Assembly: GCA_025403435.1 (NCBI GenBank)
Contig: CM046338.1
Coordinates: 18,761,399-18,825,398 of the forward strand
Source: Artocarpus heterophyllus
Lineage: Eukaryota; Streptophyta; Magnoliopsida; Rosales; Moraceae
Direction: 5' to 3'
Length of the DNA: 64,000 nucleotides
In this document: in pieces, positions 46,201-59,400 of the stretch
How the letters are laid out: every line of letters starts with the position of its first letter
Numbering within the stretch: the first letter of the stretch is position 1
Program-made: the position numbers and the translations under genes
The notes under the pieces: model-generated
The model's database searches: none
What the model was told of the DNA's origin: nothing
The model's input: only the letters and a program-made list of their open reading frames with translations

Positions 46201-49200
46201 AACCTTGCAAATCAGAACCTAAAGGCATTGATCCTAATAGGGTATTTTAAATTTGGAGTTGTTAGCAAGATGACATGTTTCTTTAGAAAACACATCAGGT
46301 GATCTCTAAAAGCAACATAGGAATTAATGACTGTTAGGCAGATTATTGATAATCTTGAGGATAAGTTTATAGGCTAAGTTTTCTTGATCAAACAAACGAT
46401 TATCCTTAAATCTCATGAATTATTAACAGGAGCCTTGAATTACCATTTGAGATCATGAATACCTACTATGCATGGTCATTTGGCTGACGATGAATCAAAT
46501 GGAGTCAACATAGGTCTTAGCGTCAAAATAGAGATGACCTTTTAGAACTTTGTTGAAGGAGTTATCCTTGACAACAATAAAGGATCTCTATGCATATAAG
46601 ATTGTTCTTAAAAGCTGGAACATTAGTTCAAATGATATTAGGATATTGGTAGCTACTAGTTCTTCTAAATTCGAGTAATGGGATAGGCTTGAAGAATAAG
46701 TAGGAACAAGCTAATGAGAAGATTTTGAAGAAAGCTAAATGCTTTCACTATGAGAAAGTTGGTTACTTTGAGAGGGATTACAAGAATCTCCTGGCTTGGG
46801 AAGCATAAGGAGATATGAATGATCTCTTGTAAGTTGAAGTTAGATTAGTGGAAGATTCCAATGACTCATGGGTCATAGATTCCAGAGCCACTAATCATAT
46901 ATGTATTTCTATGCATAGGAAACGAGAAGTCTGCTTGACAAAAGCTACACATTAATAATAGATGTTTTGATTAAATGAAGTAGTGGGAGAACTATATCTT
47001 TATTTTGATGGTAGGTTTAGTTTTTGGCAAGCCTTTACTTTATGAAACTAGAATAGTACACACTACTTGACACCTAAAAAACTAATAACTCTAGAAGGGT
47101 TAATATTTCTTAATCTAAGAAGATGTATCTTTAGCACTTACGATTAGATCATATAGGCCTTAACGAGATACAATGGTTAGTTAAAAGATGGTCCTCTAAG
47201 TTTCTTAGAGTGGAATCTTTATCACAATGAGTCTTGTTTTGGAGAACAAAATGCCAAAAGGGCTTATTGGTGCTAAAGGCAATCAGGCGAAGAAGAACTA
47301 AACTTAGTGCACATGGACATTTGTGTTTATATAAATGTGCTGGCACGTGGAGAAGCAATTGGGTAAACCAAAAAAAAAAAAGAATACTTTGATTGGATCG
47401 AGGTGGAGAATACTTCTCCGAGAAGTTCGTAGAACACTTATTAGAGAATAAGATACTATCCTATTTGACTACACCAGAAACTATGCAATAGAATGGTGTG
47501 CCTAATATTAGAAATATAACCTTATTGGATATAATACAATTCATGATGAGTTGTACAACATCACACCAATCTTTTGCGGATATGTATTACAAATTGCATG
47601 TTATTTTCTAAGTGATATCCTAACTAAAGCTGTTCTTGAGGTTCGAGATATGTTCTAGATAAGAAGCCTCCAAAGTTAAAATCTCATTCAGAAGTTTGCA
47701 ATTTTGTAAGATATCCTAAAGGGATAAAAGATGGATTATTCTATAATAAAATAAAGTCTTGATTTCCAAACTTGTAACATTCCTTGTGGAAAGTTACATG
47801 CGAGACTTTAAACCTCAAAGCAATTTAGTGCTCGAGGAGTCAAGGACTGATTAAATTAGTTCAAAGGTTTTGGATATGGAAAAGTATTCTAATCGTGGCA
47901 GAGAAACCAAAATGAAGTGAACAAACTAGGGAGCTTCATCGTAGTGGGAGAGTTGTTTATCAATTGGCTAGGTATCAATGTGAGGCCTTTAGGCTGAGGT
48001 TGTTGAAGCTGATGGTGACCTCACTTGATAAAGCCAATCAACAGAGGATGTTGATGCAAAATTTTGCCAAAGAGCCATGAACATTAAATTAGATTCTATG
48101 TTTTCCAATAAAGCCTAGAAGCTTATAGAAACACTTGAAGGAATTAAGGAGTGTAGGGATCTACAAGATAAAAAGAGAAGCGGATAGAAAGGTAAAAACC
48201 TTTAAGGCTAGACTTATAGCCAAGTGATACAGGTACAAAGTGGACATCGACTACGGTGAATTTTTTTTAATTATAACAATGCTGAAGTCTATCTGCACAC
48301 TTTTATCCATTGTTGGGTATCCTATCCACAAGATAAGACAAATGGTGTCAATATTGTATTCTTGAATGACAATTTTTAGGATATTATCTATATGATATAA
48401 CCAGATAAGTTCAAGGCAAAGGGCTAAGAGGATAAGATTTGCAAGTTGCTTAAATTAGTTGATGGACTAAAGCAATCTTCTTGATCTTGGAACATAAGAT
48501 TTGATAATGTCGTCAAATCATATGGGTCCAAGCAAAATCTTGATGAACCATACATTATAAAGGCATTAAGGATAGGGAGTGGTTTTTTTTTTTTTTTGGG
48601 TACTCTATGTTAATGACACTCTACTCATTGGGAATGACTAGGCACAATATCATTGGTCAAAGTTTGGTTATCCAAATAGTTTGACTTAAAGGATTTGAGA
48701 AAAGCTAATTGTGTACTTTAGATTTAACTATTTAGCAATAGTAAGAACAAAAGGATAGCTTTATCTAAAAACCTTGTACATAAATAAAGTTCTAGAGAAG
48801 TTTGCAATGTAGGATTCTAAGATAGGTTCTTAATCTATTCAGTATAGAATCATTCTTTCTAGGCATGATTGTCTTTAAACATCAAAGGAAAGAAAATACA
48901 CGGGAAGAGTTTCTTTTACTTTAGTAGTGGGAGTCTAATCTATGTTATGCTTTACATAAGATCGCATATTTGATTATGCGATCAAAATAGTAAGTTGATA
49001 TCGGTTGAATCCTAAGCCAAAACATTGTAAGGCAATTAAGAATATAACTCAAGTATCTTAGAGAATATGGAGGTCGAATTTGTGGTTACAGTTCAAGTGT
49101 TTAAGAAAATTATGTAGCTCAAGAAATTCCTTAAAGATCTAGAGGTATCTATGGTATGGATAAATCTACAGTTTTGCATTGCGTAATACGGTGACTATAG

Positions 49201-49410
49201 ATAATACCAAAGATTTAAGATACTACAGGAGGAGTAAATGTATCAATGAAAGGTATCATTTTGTTAAGAGCTTTGTAGAATGGTAATGTGATGGTTTTGC
49301 TAATTAGCATTCGAGGATGACCTTATCTATCATTTTACTATGACCTTTGTAGTCAGGGGTTTTATGGAAGACATAAGGAAGTGCATTTTGTAACATTTAC
49401 TCACTTAGGG
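46201..49410 (+). pseudogene. Element B gag-pol remnant (Ty1/copia)
   Basis: Domains appear in copia order but across many stops and frameshifts. At 46737-46784 is a zinc knuckle in which only the first Cys is left of the expected C-C-H-C ligands. The others are Tyr (KCFHYEKVGYFERDY). At 46869-46898 is the protease signature WVIDS-R-ATNH, with Arg where the active-site Gly should be. At 47127-47500 lie integrase pieces (HIGLNEIQWLVK). At 48190-48950 is reverse transcriptase with KARLIAK and MLKSI. The catalytic box reads YVND rather than YVDD (48606-48617). Beyond 48950 RNase H-type sequence ends around 49400. The protein would have copied the element's RNA and integrated it. Now it cannot. 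Confidence 0.82.
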
Positions 49411-49422
49411 CAAGTAGGAGAT

Positions 49423-51400
49423 TGTTAGGATAGGTGCCCCAAGGAATAAATACTCATATTGTAGTTATGACATTTTTTGGTTAATTCAATAATAATGCAC
49501 ATATTTCATATATTAATAACAGTCCTCATATTACTATCTTATTCATAATTATATATTAGGAAACATGTGATTTGTGACTATTAGAACCAAATTTTAGAAT
49601 TGGGCATATATGTAATTTATATGCAGAAAAGATTCGATTCGGATATTCACAGTCTAAATTATATAGTCCATAGTCTATGTATAAAGCTAGGTACTTTATA
49701 CACGTTAAACTGTAATGGGATCTACATCCAATTGGGAGATGGCTTATCTTGGTCGTTAGAGCGGATTGGCTCCATGGTAGACATATTGGTGTAGTAGACC
49801 TAATGGTAGTCACACATTAGGCTAGACCTAAAGTTGAATTGATTTAATAACAATTCCATTTAACTTAAATCAATTCTCTTTGATAATCATTTATATATTA
49901 TCTTAATCCTAAAATGAATTCATAAGTCTATGTTTATAGCTTGTATCATTCGATATGCCAAAGATAGGAGTTTTGATAAACTCCATTGTTGGTATATTGG
50001 AGATGCAACCTATATTCGATGTGAGCATAATCCACAGACACGTAATCCCTAGCTTTTTAACAAAGAGTCAATGTTATCATTTCAAAAGCATTATTCGGGT
50101 ATTGGAAAATATAACGAGGCTTTGGTCATGTAGATACATATGGTAACCAGATGATATTCCTTTCGTTATGTGTTATAAAAGGAATCAATTTTTTGATAGT
50201 GAAATAATAGAACATTGAGATAAAATAATCAGAAGGTAAAACAGAACTAAATCCTTCATTCGATTATGGATAATCTATAGGGATAGACATAATATGAGAG
50301 GTTATAGACAAGATTTATATTTCACGAGTCTCGTAATCCAGTATATTATCAAGAGTGTAGCTTCATGTCTATAGTAAAGAGACACTGAAGTTAATTAGAC
50401 CTGAAGCTAATAATTAAATAAATAATTTATCAAAGATTAATTTATATGTTATTATTGGAGCTTGATAATATATGTTCATCGGGTCCCAATGTTAGCTCAC
50501 AAATTCCTTGACTAGTTGTGTAGAATGGTTTATCACAGGTAATATAGGAGGTTACGTCAAATAGGTTACTGAACCTGTCAGTGCACAAGCCCAACAGTCC
50601 AATAGGACTATGGTTGTGGCACCTGGCCTAGTCCTATTGGACTGTGGGTGCCTACAAGTAGAGCAATTCGGGATAAATGAAATTAATTTTTTAATTAATT
50701 AGTTTCATGATAATATTTATTCAAATTTAATTATTAGGATTTTTATGATAATTAATTATTTTGAATAATTAATTTAAATCCTAATTTTATTTGAATTTGG
50801 ATAAAAGATAATTATTCATAATTATTTAAATTAGATAATTATTTTGGATAATAGAATTCTAATTTAAATAGAATTATTGAATGGAAATTATCCTAGATGA
50901 TGCAGATTATCACAAATCCCTGCATTGTGATTAGCTGGGATTTTGAATTATCCCTACCTAAGATATGAGTGCACAGTGATAGGATCTTCACAATGATTGG
51001 TGTATAGATCAAGGGAGGAGACAGAAAAATCTTCTCATAATCCTATAAACTTCTACCTCCTTCTATATACTCTATAGATAGGTGTCTCTCCTCCTTATTT
51101 ATTCTAAGTCAGAAATAGAGTGCTATTGTGCATTTTTAGATTGATAGAAATTAGAGTGTCTATGGTAAGTTTTTATTGAGTTGTGCCCACATACAACAAC
51201 TAGAAGGAAGAGAATAATATTGAAGATCTGACGGTAAAGATTCATTCTTGAAGTATTGTTTAGTCAGATGTGCAGTCTTTGGTCTCCAACTGTATGTTAA
51301 ATTAGATTTAATTTATTGTTTGTAGAATCATGATTTAAATTCCTAGTGATTCATAAAAAAATTTAAAGTTCTACTGCATCACTGAACCGATTTTTCTATA
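49423..51400 (+). repeat. Element B 3' LTR
   Basis: It starts TGTTAGGATAGGTGCC after the purine tract AAGTAGGAGAT and runs parallel to the 5' LTR. The last bases (TTTTTCTATA) are altered relative to the 5' copy, and the border with element A (51401) shows no 5-bp duplication. Confidence 0.85.
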
Positions 51401-51989
51401 TAATTTAGCCTATTAATGCGACGACCCGCCTTTTTAGGCAGTCACTTAACTTTCTTAAACATTGATTCTTAAATATTAATCTGACTTACTTAGTAAGAAA
51501 AATACTGAATAATTTTTTTTTCTTTTTAACATCCTTTAAAATATTCTTAAAAACCGTTGCGACCTTTGTCGCTATTCAAGTTGAGACCTTGCTCAACATT
51601 TGACTTTAAAACCATTTCAAATTGTTTCTTAAAACTTAATAAGAAACGTAAACTGATTCATAATTCAAAACTTAACCTTATAATTACATAAAACTTTTTG
51701 TGAAATATATCTTAAAACTTTGGAAACATTTATTCAAACTTTGCTTTTCTTAAAACTTTGAGAACATTAAATCAAATAGTGGAAAAACATTTTCTTTGAG
51801 TAGCGGATGCAAACTGTGGTGGTATCCATACCCAAATCTTTGCATCTGTCATCCGCAGCATCCAGCTCTCCTAATAAGTCCTCCTGGTCACTCATAGGAC
51901 TACCTATAGCATGAAGAAATTTTTAATGAGCTTTTACTCAGTAAGTTCAAATATAATCTCACAAAGCATTTAAACATACTTTAAAAACT

Positions 51990-52230
51990 TTTTTCATAAA
52001 AACGTTTCTCTTAAAATGTTTTTCGTAAACATTTTTCATAAATATTTCTGAAAATGTTTTTCATAAACATTTTTCAAAACAATTCTTAGACGTTTTGCAT
52101 AAATGTTTTTCGTAAAACATTTTTGAAACGTTTTTCTTAAAACGTCATTTATAAACCTTTTCTTGAGAACATAAAAGTGTTTTTCATAAACATTTTATGT
52201 AAAACATTTCTCAGAATGTTTTTCCTAGCA
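51990..52230. repeat. Degenerate short tandem repeat in solo LTR
   Basis: The loosely repeated word CATAAACRTTTTTC, spaced about 15-20 bp, covers this stretch (for example AAACGTTTCTCTTAAAATG, TTTTTCATAAACATTTTTC). Confidence 0.7.
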
Positions 52231-53209
52231 TAACTCATACCATTTCATAATAAGGAATACAAGCAAGGTCAAAATACATGATTCCATTTATGTTCAATTA
52301 TGAACTTTCAATTATGAGCATTTTATGAACATTTATTTCTTACTTTAACTCTTTATCTTTGTTCCTTAACTTTCCTTTTCTTATAAATTTTAGTGCTCAT
52401 ACCAACATCATTAATTATCAGATCGTGAACATGATGCTGCCTTTGTGGAAGACTTAAGACCATCAAACAACGAGGTCATGTACCTCACATCAAGGAGGTC
52501 AAACTTTAACTTTACTTGTATACCTCACATCAAGGAGGTTGGTACGGAACTTCCTTTTAATATTTACTTTACCTTCTTATTAACTTTAGTGAGCATAACA
52601 AGTGCTATCACATCACATACAAACACATTGACAAATTATAACTTGTACTGTAAAACTTATTGCATAACAAATGCAACATAATACTTATAACTTAAACTGT
52701 AAAACATTATGCATTAAAAAAATTGCAGACATACTTTAAACATAATTTTTGCAAATACATTGCAAACTTTTACTTGATCTTTTAAAACTTTATGTACATC
52801 AAATGCAATCATGCTTTAACATAATAGTTGCAAATACATTGCAAATCTTGTTTTAAATTGTAAAAATTTTTGCATAACAAATGCGAACACACTTTTAAAA
52901 ACAACTTGTATAACAATTGCAAACACATTTGCAAACATATATATATATATATATAAACATTTGAAAATTATTTACTTTATGTTGTAGTTGAGGTCTGAAC
53001 TTACCTGGATAACGCTCTAGTGTTCCCTATTTTGTTCTTTTTCCTTTCATTAGTTGGCCTCAGTGTCTTGATCAAACGACAGCTGACTCATTAATTAACT
53101 TTCTTTTTATCGGTCTGTTTGATTGATAATAAAACGTAAATATTAAACATTCATTCCTTTTTTCATAACTTGGTATACTATAAGTTTACCCTTCTCTTTA
53201 CTTACTTTT

Positions 53210-53356
53210 GTAACCCACCGGGTTACCTTTCCCTTTGCTTAATTATGTAACCATAGGGTTACCATTCTTTTTTCTTAACTCTGTAACCTACTAGGTTACT
53301 TCTCTCTTTACTTGACTTTGTAACCTACTGGGTTGCCTTTCTTTTACTTGAACATC
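53210..53356. repeat. Four-unit 37-bp tandem repeat
   Basis: GTAACCYACYGGGTTACC-type words start at 53210, 53247, 53283 and 53320, about 37 bp apart. Each includes a small palindrome, GTAACC facing GGTTAC, and a CTTTACTT-type tail. Confidence 0.88.
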
Positions 53357-55070
53357 CCTTATTAAATCTCCCATCTCACATGATGGTTTTGTTACTTAAC
53401 GTATTACGGAACATTTTCTGTCTAAGAGCGTTATGCTAATTCGGAGTGTTCAACTCTATTTCAGCCGTTTATCTTAAAAATGTGTTTTTACCCTTAACGG
53501 GTTTTTCGTTAACTTCGTAACATTATAAAACTCATTGCTTAACTTTACCGTTCTATTACCTACATATTACGAAAAATTTTCAACTGAGGAAAGTTTCCCA
53601 ACATCGGGCGTTTTGGGTCCGTTTTGCCCCTTTTTAATAAAATGATCATTTTGCCCCTAACTTTTTCTTTCATTCTTTCCTTGACTAAACTTTGAATCTT
53701 TTAAAACTTAGCATCTATGAGTACTCACTACCTACAGCAGTGCAGGAACTCAATGTTCCTTGGTGAAAACCCAGCTTTCATACAATTTTACAATTTTAGC
53801 CTAAAATACAAAAATATTTATATTTTTGCCCCCAGAACCAAAAGTGACCAATTTATATCATAACGTTCAGTTTTTTTGGAAGGAATAAAACTTACAAAAG
53901 CTCCTTGTTCAAATTCCAAACATATCATAATGTTAAATTTTGTGCCCAAAATTTTGAAAAATTCGTAACTCCTAAACCGAGCCAAATTTTAGAAAATTGC
54001 CCATGGTGTGCTAACAGTTTTGATGCATTCTACAACTTTTGTGTTTTAACTTTCTTGAATTCCAACATTTAGAGGGACTTTTTGCCTGATTTTCAAATCT
54101 GCCAAGAATACACTTTTCTTTGCATTTTTGTCCCTTTGGAATTTCACCAAAACCCTTACTTTCTTCTTTCCATCATCATCACCATCAACATATAGCATAA
54201 ATCAATCATGCCATAGACCAAAATCATTTTATCAAACACTTGGCATACTAAAACATAAACTTTAGCTAAATTTCAAAGATCAAGATTTTAGAATTCTTAC
54301 CAAGAATTCCTCCACTTGTGAAATTAAACTTGCTAGGATTCCTTTGTCATAAACCATGACAAAATTATATCAAAACCCATCCATAACTTTGGAAAAAAAA
54401 AATCATTAAAACCCTAAAAAAAAATTAGAAATTTACCTCCAAAGTTGCAAAACTTTGCACTAAAACATTAGAGCTTCCTTTAAGCATGATTTGGAGGCTT
54501 GAATTTCACCAAAATTTGGGGGAGAATTGCCTTAGGGAAGGACGGTTTGCTAAGGAAGAAATGGAGCATTTTTTTTCTTCCTTCCTTTCTTTCTTTCTTT
54601 TCTTTCATTTTCTTTCCTTTTTCACGTTTCTTTCTTCTTCTTTTTTTCTTGCCTTGCACGGTGGAGACCAAAGTTTTGGTCTCTTATTTCCATGATATCT
54701 CATTGTCCAAATTCAATGAATGTAAAAATGCATTTTTTTTTTAAATTTTGATGACTCGTTACCATGAGTCATCACAAACATCATTTATGATAAAGGGATG
54801 GCTAAATGTGGTTGGGCCACATTAGTAGATGTGGTGGCCCAATAAAAACTTTCAAGGTGTCCCATTAAACTTTTACACAATCCAAGTTTATACTGACAGT
54901 ATTTTTCTATACTGCTGGTATTCTTTTTCACACAATTCATGAGGTCCAATAACCTCCAATACTTATCTACATCCATCACATAATGTAATTCCAATATTAT
55001 CCAACTTTGTACAATCTAAATTTATACTGACAATACTTTTCTTATACTGCTAGTATATTTTCTATACTGC

Positions 55071-55392
55071 TACAGCATTCCTTATTCATCCATATTCTCC
55101 AAACAATATTATTCTTATACTGCTTTAACTTAAACAGTCTAATTTTTGTACTGTGTAACCTTAAACAGTCTAATTCCTACACTGCATACTTTTACAGTGT
55201 AATTTTCATACCGTATAACTTTATCAACTGCTACAGCATTCCTTATTCATCCATATTCTCCAAACAGTATTATTCATATACTGCTTTAACTTAAATAGTC
55301 TAATTTTTATACTACATAATCTTAAACAGTCCAATTCCTACACTGCGTTACTTTCATAGTGTAATTTTTATACTGCATAACTTTATCAATGT
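55071..55392. repeat. 161-bp tandem duplication rich in TACTG words
   Basis: TACAGCATTCCTTATTCATC starts at 55071 and again at 55232, and the sequence runs in parallel for 161 bp. Within and around it (54880-55470) the words TATACTG, ACTGTA and AACAGTC recur every 30 bp or so. Confidence 0.88.
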
Positions 55393-55532
55393 ACTTCATT
55401 ACACTGTATTATTCTAATACTGTATAATTTTCTCTGTTATTATACAATATTTTTTCTCACACTGTATTTTTGTCTTAACATAATCCTTAACTTATTACAT
55501 TTTTAATGTACTTAAAATGCTTGGGTGTTACA

Positions 55533-55756
55533 ATTAATCTCCAAATTGGTTCTTTCCACATATAAACTCCATATATGCCTAATTCCAATATTTGGTTCTA
55601 ATAGTCACGTATCATATCTTTGCTAATATACAATCATTAATATGATAGTAATTAAGGACCATCATTAATACTTTAATATCTGGATGATTATTTATTTTAC
55701 CAAAAACATCATAAATACAACTAAAGTATTTATTCCTTAGGGCACCAATCCTAATA
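55533..55756 (-). mobile_element. Copia element A, 3' LTR, first part
   Basis: On the minus strand this reads as the first 220 bp of the LTR (beginning TATTAGGATTGGTGCCC), preceded by the purine tract AAATGGGAGAT. It continues at 51416-51401 once the solo LTR is removed. Confidence 0.85.
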
Positions 55757-56450
55757 ATCTCCCATTTGCCTTAAGCTAATAAACGTGACATATTGCGTAT
55801 CCTCATGCCTTCCATAAGACCCTTGACTGCCAAGGTCATAGTAAAAGGATAGACAAGGTTGTCGTCGGATGCTAATTACCAAAACCATCCATTGCCACTC
55901 TGCAAAGCTTCTAATTATATGATAGTTTTCAGCGAGATGTTTACTCTTCTTGTGGCATCTTAAATCTTTGGTATTATCTATAGTCACCATATTCCATGAT
56001 ACAAAACTATAGATTTATCCGTAATATAGGCTACCTCAAGATCTCCAAGGAAATTTTCTAAGCCATACAATATCCTTAGACGTCTTAATGGTAACCACAC
56101 ATTCGTCTTCCATGGTAGTATTATCAATACAAGATTGTTTGATAACACTCCAACTATAGTTGTGCTTCCTAGAGTAAAACAGACACTAAAGTCGATTTTC
56201 TTGAATCCTTATCTAACTAAAAGTCAGAATCTGTGTATCCTACAAATGTTATGTCCTCTTCGGATTACACTAACATATAATTCCTTGTTCTCCTAAGATA
56301 CTTGAGTTATATGCTTCACTGCCTTCTAATATTTTGGCTTAGGATTCGAACGACTATCCTGACCGCATAACAAATGTCCAATCTTAGCAAAGTATAACAA
56401 ATACTAGACTGCCACTACTACAAAAAAAGGAATTCTTCCTATGTATTTCT
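55757..56450 (-). pseudogene. Element A pol, RNase H part (Ty1/copia)
   Basis: On the minus strand the frame with VTIDNTKDLRCHKKSKH and ENYHIIRSFAEW parallels the same place in element B (VTIDNTKDLR...) and corresponds to the C-terminal RNase H region of copia polyproteins. Upstream, near 56300-56440, are the equivalents of the block around 48900-49040 in B. Stops and frameshifts make it non-functional. It is split from its upstream part at 59662 by the solo LTR at 56451-59661. Confidence 0.78.
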
Positions 56451-59400
56451 TGTAATGATCGAGAAAATGTCATCAATAAAATCTAATATTTAATTAGGTT
56501 TAATTAATGAATTTATTCTTAAAAATGTGAAATTTTGTAAAAATTGTAATTTATGTAAAAATTACAATAAAATATGAATAAGTGGCATTGATTGCAAATT
56601 TTATGGCATATGTAATGCAATGGTGGATATTATAAAATACAAATTTTATGAGTTTGATGACTCAGAGATTTGTGCATAATATTCATAAAATGAATTTCAT
56701 GTCACAATTAATTGTGAAATTGTGATATAAACGAATGAATGATTAGAATGTAAATAGGACATAGAGGTTGTCCTAACCCTAACCGGGGGTAGAAAGGAGG
56801 CCAGAGCAGTATAAGAATACTGCTAAATAAAAACGCAGATACGAAAAATGTTATGATTGGCCTCCAAAAGTAAACGAAAGGTAAGTTAAATATTTTTATA
56901 CAGTCTAAGGATAGAAAGTACACTGAATTGACCACGACAGTATAGGAAAAATACTGTGTGGTGAAAAATTACACAGTATAAATTTTTAACTCCACAAAGT
57001 GGACATTTGCTTGAATTCTATTGGGCCAACAAGCCATGCAATGTGGCCCAATAAGATGAGGACACTTAGTGGTATACTCATGGGTTACCATGAGTCACCA
57101 AATGTGATAAGGATGCATTTAAGGCAAAGTTATCACAAAAAATTCATTTCCTTTCTTTCCTTTCAAGATCCGGCAGCCATGTCCAGGTCTCTAAAAAAAT
57201 TTCTCAGCCCCCAAACTTTGCAAAAATAACCCCAAACAAGTTTTACAAGCAAGTACAAGGATTTCCCACAAGTTTTAAGGTAAAATCCTAAACTTTTTCA
57301 TGAGTTTTCAAGGGATTTTTCATGGGTAAAGGGCAAAGATTAATCCATGCTATTTTTTCATGAAAAGGAAGTCCAAGAAGAAGTTCAAGAAGCCTTTGAA
57401 GGCTAGAAATCCAAAAAAGTGTTATTTGGGTAAGTTTTGAAGTTTAAAGTTTTGAATTTGTCTTGATTTTTATTCTTTCAAACCCATGAGGGGTTTTGAG
57501 CATGTATTTGATGGAATTTTATGTATATGTGATGATTGGCAAGTTTGAGTTGTGAAACTTTGGTTTATAGTGCAAAATAACAATTTTTATAAAAAAGTGT
57601 TATTTTTGTAATTTTGATGTTTGACTTTGTAAAAGTGATGTTTGAGCATGATAATGTGTGGATTAAGGCATGGAATGGTTTCTGCAGGGGTAGAATTGCA
57701 AGTTTGAAACGGATTTTTGTAAAAATGCCAAAGGGACTAAATTGAAAGAAAAAGTTCCTTCTCGGCAGATTTGAAAAATAGTCAAAAATGCCCCTGTACA
57801 GTGAGATTTTGGGAAAATTTAAAACATAAAAGTTGTAGATATCGATGAAACTGTTAGGTCACGCGGACGGTTTGTCAAAAAACTCAATCGTTTATGAGTT
57901 TTTGATTTTTCAAGAATATATTAAAAGTGAAAAAAAAGTGTTAAATGGCAAAAATGTTATTTTTGCAAATGATTTAAGGTATGGTACCTCAAGTAAAAAT
58001 GATCCTTGAGAAAAATAGGAAATTTTGATGCAAAGAAGTAAATTTTAGTCCCGGGGATAAAATCGTCAAAATTTTCAGTTCAGGGACTAAACCGCAAAGT
58101 TTTATGAAAATGGGGCATAATTGAGAAATAAAGAGATTTGACCCACTAGGGTGTTATTTTGAAATTAGTATATGGTTATTTTCGTAAGAATAACGAAATC
58201 GAGCTCGGGTAGGTTAGTAAACCCACGAAGGGCAAAATCGTCATTTTTGTCCAAATAACCCGAACCATTTTGAAATGTTTCCAATGGAATAAGAAAATGA
58301 CTAGAAAGGGTTCTCGCCCTTCATTAGAAACGATAGGGTAAAGTTAGATAGAAATAAGAAAAAATCCGTGGTTTTTAAAGTTGTACATAGTAATGCAACT
58401 CAATTTATTAACTAACGGATGTTTCGTATCGAAACATAGTGGAATTTGGCTAATGGCTTTGTAATTGGCCAACAGGATCCTAGGAGTCTAGGAGAAGGGA
58501 AATCGAGGTTAAGTTGCCCGACATTCGCATCAAGTAAGTACCCTTCTCACCTACAGTATGAAATGTAGGTTTAGAAAGAAATGTATGTATATGTATACTT
58601 GTGCGTATAATTAAGTGTAAACTTGTATGTTTGCCATGATATGAATACCTAAGGGTATAGTCATGTATGAATAAGTGTGAGCATATTAATGTGTACCAGT
58701 GTGTACAAGCTGTTATGTACTTGTATGTACAATAATAAAAATGAGCATGTGTACCATGATTTTGTACCTGTGTGTATAATATGTTGTGTACCTGTGTGTA
58801 CAATAACGAAAATGAGCATGTGTATCATGATTTCGTACCTGTGTGTACAATGATAAATACTTGAGTATGTATAAAGTAGGTATCTGTGTGTATATTTTAT
58901 GTTAAGTACCTGTGAGTACGTTATGCTATATACCTGTGCGTATATTAATGTGTACCAGTGTGTATAAAAAGTAAGTACCTGTGTGTACTATGCTATGCAA
59001 GAGAATTTATGTTTCATGGATAATATGTGATTATCACTTCATGCATGGTATGTCAACCATAATAAATGGACTGGTAAATGTATCACCAGAAATTAAGAAA
59101 AGTGTCGTACCGGCTCCTAACTCAAGGGGAGTTTAAAGGATATGTTACGGTCACGGTGTTACGTAGACCTAAATGAAATTGCGCAATGGTACGAACACTT
59201 GGGCCCTAGTAAAGATAAGAAATGATGAGGATAAAGAAAGTTTATAAGAAAGCATAATTGATTCATGCATTCATGTGAATATCCATGTGGGATTTATGGG
59301 ACTTACTGGGCGTTAGCTCATTAAGTTTTTCATGCTGTAGGTATTCCGACGAAAAGGTCAGAATGAGTCGTAATGATGAGCTGGCGGACGGATGAGGTGT

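Larger units (their letters stand above)
40970..51400 (+). mobile_element. Copia element B, full length but dead
   Basis: This Ty1/copia retrotransposon of about 10.4 kb has two LTRs of about 1.97 kb in the same orientation, a recognisable but damaged primer-binding site, remains of gag-pol in the order protease, integrase, reverse transcriptase, RNase H, and a purine-rich tract before the 3' LTR. It sits inside the LTR of the related element A in opposite orientation. In the first 200 bp the two LTRs differ at about 26 positions by my count, so the insertion is old. A solo LTR (43548-44345) and about 1.8 kb of unrelated sequence interrupt its 5' interior. Confidence 0.88.
51417..55532 (-). 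mobile_element. Very long Ty3/gypsy-type solo LTR, minus orientation
   Basis: A 4116-bp unit begins TGCGACGACCCGCC and ends GGGTGTTACA. It is flanked by the perfect 5-bp duplication ATTAA (51412-51416 and 55533-55537). The ends, read on the minus strand (TGTAACACCC...GGCGGGTCGTCGCA), are of the chromovirus/Tekay kind. No coding frame is present. It split the 3' LTR of element A, as the flanks join cleanly to the LTR sequence once it is removed. Several internal tandem arrays explain part of its size. Confidence 0.88.

Noticed and set aside
54480..54744. Lys-rich or Phe-rich frames on both strands
   Set aside because: They are produced by a long CT/TTTC-rich tract inside the solo LTR and have no other support.
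56413..56430. CACTACTACAAAA, which looks like a second CACTA transposon terminus
   Set aside because: On the opposite strand it lines up with the pol sequence of copia element B around 48910-48940 (TTTAGTAGTGGGAGTC), so it is a chance resemblance within element A.
58480..58803. 107-codon frame rich in Thr, His and Tyr on the minus strand
   Set aside because: It is the translation of a TACCTGTGTGTAC minisatellite inside a solo LTR.
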